The notes under the pieces were generated by a model. The model had not been told where the DNA came from, did no database searches, and saw only the letters and a program-made list of their open reading frames with translations. A stretch of 64,000 bases of DNA, taken from Methyloceanibacter stevinii (GTDB lineage: Bacteria > Pseudomonadota > Alphaproteobacteria > Rhizobiales > Methyloligellaceae). The DNA lies in NCBI RefSeq assembly GCF_001723355.1, contig NZ_LPWE01000010.1:124001-188000 (forward strand), written 5' to 3'. The translations under genes and the position numbers were made by a program. Below are positions 61,076-64,000 of this stretch, piece by piece (positions within the stretch are counted from its first letter, which is position 1; each line of letters begins with the position of its first letter).

Positions 61076-62596
61076 CTATGCGACCTTCGCGACGCCCTGA
61101 CGGCGCGGATCGCCGGCCCCTTGCGCGCCCTTCTTCTCGTGCCAGCGCGCCACATGCACGCCGCCGAAGAACAGGTTCCGCTCGGGCCAGGCCTTGGCTT
61201 TCGCGCTGAGCGCGCGCAGGGCCGCCTCTTCCTCTTCCGTGAAGCCCGGCTCGAAGCTCACCGTGCCGCAGCGTTCGACATGCAGACGCGGCGCGTTCAC
61301 CGCGTCCTCCACCTCCATACGGTGCGCCATGATGTTGACCGCCACCTGCAGAATCGCGGTGCGGATACGGTTGGACCCGCCCGTGCCGAGCGCGGTGACC
61401 GTGCCGTCGGCTTCCAGAATGATCGTCGGGGCCATCATGGAGGACATGCGCACGCCTTCGCGAAACTCGCCAGGCTCGCCGCCCACCACGTCTTCCTCGC
61501 CGAGCATGTTGTTCAGCATGAAGCCGTGGTCGCCGACGATGAAACCGTTGCCCTCGCCGTTGGAGAGGCTGACGGCGGCGGCGTACCCTCCGCGCGATGA
61601 CGCTGATGTGGGTCGTGCCGCGATAGGCCTGCGGGGCTGCCACGCTCGCGGCGATCTCCCCGGCGAGAGCACCGGCCGCCAGCTTCGCGGCGAGCTGATT
61701 GCCATGGGTGCCGCGCACCTCGTTGGTCGCGATCATGGCCGCGCCCAGCGCGCGCGCATCGATCTCCTGCCCCAGCGCGGCATGGGCCTCGAGATAGGAC
61801 AGGCCGTAGGCGATGAGCGCGCCGCCCGCGCTCGGCGGCGGATTGAGCGCGACGGCACCGCCGCCGAAGCGCCACAGGAGCGGATCGCGCACGCACACCT
61901 CGTAGCGTTTGAGGTCGTCCATGGTGAGATGCCCGCCGAGGCCCTGGGATTGGGCGGCGATGGAATGGCCGATATCGCCATCGACGAAAAGGCGTGCGCC
62001 GTCCTCGGCGAGCCAGGCGAGCGTTTCGCCGAGCCCTTCGTTGCGGAAGGTATCCCCGCCTTTGAGGAGCGTGCCGCCGGGGGCGAAGATCGCCCGCGCC
62101 GACGCACTTTCCTGCAGGTCGGTGCGACGACCGTGAACAGATAGGCTTGGAAGTCCGAGAGCGGAAACCCTTGGTTCGCCGCGCGGCGGCCGGCTCGACC
62201 AGCCGCTTCATAGGCAGGCGCCCATAGGCCTCGTGCATGGCGAAGAGGCCTTGCGCAATGCCGGGCGTGGCGCTGGCCCCAAGCCCGATATGGAACTCCT
62301 GGGTAGCAGGTCCGAAATTCGCGTTGATCGGAAAGAAAGAGACTTCGTTCGCGGGTCGACGCTTGAGCGGCGTCTCCACGAAAAAAGTCGAACAACTTCG
62401 CCGCCCGCTGGCCCGCGGCCCGCGCCATCAGGAAGCCGCCGCCGCCCGGAGAGGAAAACACGGCTTCGGCGACGAAGCTCATGCACACGCCGGCAATGGC
62501 CGCATCGAAGGCGTTGCCGCCATCGGCGAGGATTTCGGCGGCGGCCTCGGCGGTCAGGCTATGGCCGGCCGCGACGACGGATTGGGGATTGTTCAT
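61076..62596 (-). CDS. ggt: Gamma-glutamyltransferase (four frame slips, net zero)
   Basis: Ntn-hydrolase that cleaves or transfers gamma-glutamyl groups (glutathione turnover). About 506 residues. N-terminal MNNPQSVVAAGHSLTAEAAAE and EAVFSSPGGGGFLMA are followed, in shifting frames, by GATTHISV-type GTTHISV (the Thr that becomes the nucleophile after autocleavage), then SLSNGEGNGFIVGD and LGTGGSNRIRTAILQVAVN. Slips: one extra T near 62383, one base missing near 62196, one missing near 62117, one extra near 61592. Net frame is restored. No clear signal peptide, unlike periplasmic GGT. Confidence 0.87.
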
Positions 62597-62657
62597 CCGG
62601 GAGTGCGTAAGGGGCGTTGCCGCCGGGAGCAAGGGCGAGATGCACGAAACGGTGCCC

Positions 62658-62692
62658 AAAACGGCGCATGGCCGGGACAAGCCCGGCCATGC
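62658..62692 (-). terminator. Predicted terminator of the PEP carboxykinase gene
   Basis: An 11-bp perfect stem (62666-62676 with 62682-62692) with a 5-base loop, followed on this strand by a short T-run (CCGTTTTGG). It lies 28 bases after the pckG stop and before the ggt start, so it also insulates ggt. Confidence 0.7.
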
Positions 62693-62720
62693 TTCCGTGT
62701 CTTGGTACTTTGGAGACGCG

Positions 62721-64000
62721 CTAGCCCAAGCGCTGCTCCAGATCGGCGAGCTCTTCCTTCAAGCCGCCCGGCAGTTTGTCGCCGAAGGACTCATAGTGCT
62801 CCTTGATCGAGGGGATCTCCGCCTTCCAACCTTCGACGTCGACGCGGAGCAACTCCTTCATGTCCTCGCCATCGACATCGAGACCTTCGGTGTCGAGCCC
62901 GTCCTCGGCCGGGATCTTGCCGAGTGGCGTGTCCACGGCCTCGGCCTTGCCATTGCAGCGCTCGAAGATCCACTTCAGCACGCGCGAGTTCTCGGCGAAG
63001 CCCGGCCACAGGAATTTTCCGTCGGGGCTTTTGCGGAACCAGTTCACGTAGAAGATCTTCGGCATCTTATCGCCGCCCTTCTCGCCAACCTTCAGCCAGT
63101 GCGCGAAGTAGTCGCCCATGTGGTAGCCGCAGAAGGGCAGCATCGCCATGGGATCGCGGCGCAGGTTGCCAAGTCCGCCCGTGGCGGCCGCGGTCTTTTC
63201 CGAGGCCATGATCGAGCCGAGGAAGGTGCCCTGGCGCCAGGACGCGGCTTCCGTGACGAGCGGCACGACGGAGGCGCGGCGGCCGCCGAACAAGATCGCA
63301 TCGATCGGCACACCTTTCGGGTCTTCCCATTCGGAAGCGATGACCGGGCACTGGCCGGCGGGCGCGGTGAAGCGCGAGTTCGGATGCGCGGCCGGCCGGC
63401 CGGCGTCCGGGGTCCAGGAGCGGCGCAGCCAGTCCGTGGTATGGGCCGGCGGCTCCTTCGACATCTCCTCCCACCAAACGTCGCCGTCATCGGTGAGCGC
63501 GACATTGGAGTAGATGCAGTTCGCATCCAGGGTCCGCATGGCGTTGTAGTTCGACTTGTCCGACGTGCCCGGCGCCACACCGAAGAACCCGGTCTCCGGA
63601 TTGATCGCATAGAGGCGTCCGTCTTCGCCGAACTTCATCCAGCAGATGTCGTCACCGATGGTCTCGGCCTTCCAGCCGGGAATCGTTGGGTTCAGCATCG
63701 CCAGGTTGGTCTTGCCGCACGCGCTCGGGAAAGCGGCGGCGATATACTTCACCTCGCCTTCCGGATTGGTGAGCTTGAGGATCAGCATGTGCTCGGCGAG
63801 CCAGCCTTCGTCGCGCGCCTTCACGGACGCGATGCGCAGGGCGTGGCATTTCTTGCCGAGCAGCGCATTGCCGCCATAGCCGGACCCGTAGGACCAGATC
63901 TCCCGCGTCTCGGGAAAATGCGAGATGTATTTGGTTTCACTGCAGGGCCACGGCACGTCGGCCTGGTTCGGCGCCGAAAGCGGCGCGCCCACCGTATGCA
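62721..64000 (-). CDS. pckG: Phosphoenolpyruvate carboxykinase [GTP] (partial, N-terminus beyond the window)
   Basis: Converts oxaloacetate and GTP to phosphoenolpyruvate, the entry to gluconeogenesis. About 426 C-terminal residues are visible. [20 protein letters not shown] is followed by the GTP-type kinase loop [16 protein letters not shown] (ATP-type enzymes have a different loop), [12 protein letters not shown] and the nucleotide region [16 protein letters not shown]. The frame stays open to base 64000 with no convincing start, so the gene runs off the window. The C-terminus ends [11 protein letters not shown]. Confidence 0.95.
   Translation of the reverse strand, partial: HTVGAPLSAPNQADVPWPCSETKYISHFPETREIWSYGSGYGGNALLGKKCHALRIASVKARDEGWLAEHMLILKLTNPEGEVKYIAAAFPSACGKTNLAMLNPTIPGWKAETIGDDICWMKFGEDGRLYAINPETGFFGVAPGTSDKSNYNAMRTLDANCIYSNVALTDDGDVWWEEMSKEPPAHTTDWLRRSWTPDAGRPAAHPNSRFTAPAGQCPVIASEWEDPKGVPIDAILFGGRRASVVPLVTEAASWRQGTFLGSIMASEKTAAATGGLGNLRRDPMAMLPFCGYHMGDYFAHWLKVGEKGGDKMPKIFYVNWFRKSPDGKFLWPGFAENSRVLKWIFERCNGKAEAVDTPLGKIPAEDGLDTEGLDVDGEDMKELLRVDVEGWKAEIPSIKEHYESFGDKLPGGLKEELADLEQRLG

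Overview
This window is a GC-rich (mid-60s percent by eye) piece of an alphaproteobacterial chromosome. It is most likely from the order Hyphomicrobiales/Rhizobiales. The evidence is the gene order fabI-fabB-fabA next to a Rhizobium-type Irr regulator, the RegB/RegA (ActS/ActR) pair beside a SCO gene, an MmcB repair protein, a DUF45/YgjP-type metallopeptidase, PHA depolymerases and ergothioneine genes. I cannot name the genus. A flavocytochrome c sulfide dehydrogenase and a GTP-type PEP carboxykinase suggest a marine or soil heterotroph able to oxidise reduced sulfur.

Layout. 1-6.7 kb: end of the nusA-infB operon (infB, rbfA, truB, rpsO, pnp), closed by a clear terminator. 6.8-10.4 kb: a small secreted-type protein and fabI-fabB-fabA, with irr divergent. 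10.5-20.7 kb: housekeeping genes (SH3 protein, 2-hydroxyacid dehydrogenase, FAD monooxygenase, moeB, dut, coaBC, ubiB, ubiE, mutM, enoyl-CoA hydratase). 20.7-31.3 kb: replication region with rpsT, an 844-base gene-free stretch that is the best oriC candidate, a rhodanese gene, dnaA, dnaN, recF, gyrB and a class A penicillin-binding protein. 31.4-38.9 kb: YgjP-type protease, PHA depolymerase, an ABC transporter-SCO operon divergent from regB-regA, and mmcB. 39-47.7 kb: egtB-egtD, PPi-type phosphofructokinase, speD-speE, secreted depolymerase, GNAT, bacterioferritin comigratory protein, serine hydrolase. 47.7-51 kb: nucleoside transporter, fccA-fccB and tRNA-Arg(CCG). 51-60 kb: acyltransferase, an NDH-2-like oxidoreductase fused to a cyclic-nucleotide-binding domain, polA, an 84-aa Lrp/AsnC-like protein, SulP and another permease. 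60-64 kb: glutamine amidotransferase, a small membrane protein, gamma-glutamyltransferase and the C-terminal part of PEP carboxykinase (cut by the window end).

The dominant oddity is about 25 single-base frame slips in otherwise well-conserved genes. They include essential ones (infB, dnaA, rpsT). Several occur as compensating pairs that keep the frame open but scramble a short internal stretch; in bcp the scrambled stretch contains the catalytic cysteine. The simplest reading is uncorrected sequencing or assembly indels, so these genes are annotated here as genes with a frame slip, not as true pseudogenes.

Biological points that do not depend on the indels are: a PolA whose 3'-5' exonuclease motifs are lost, an NDH-2/cNMP-binding fusion, 22-base-phased direct repeats and clustered GANTC sites in the putative origin, an HGLGTP (not HELGTP) H-box in RegB, and an ABC exporter in one operon with SCO.
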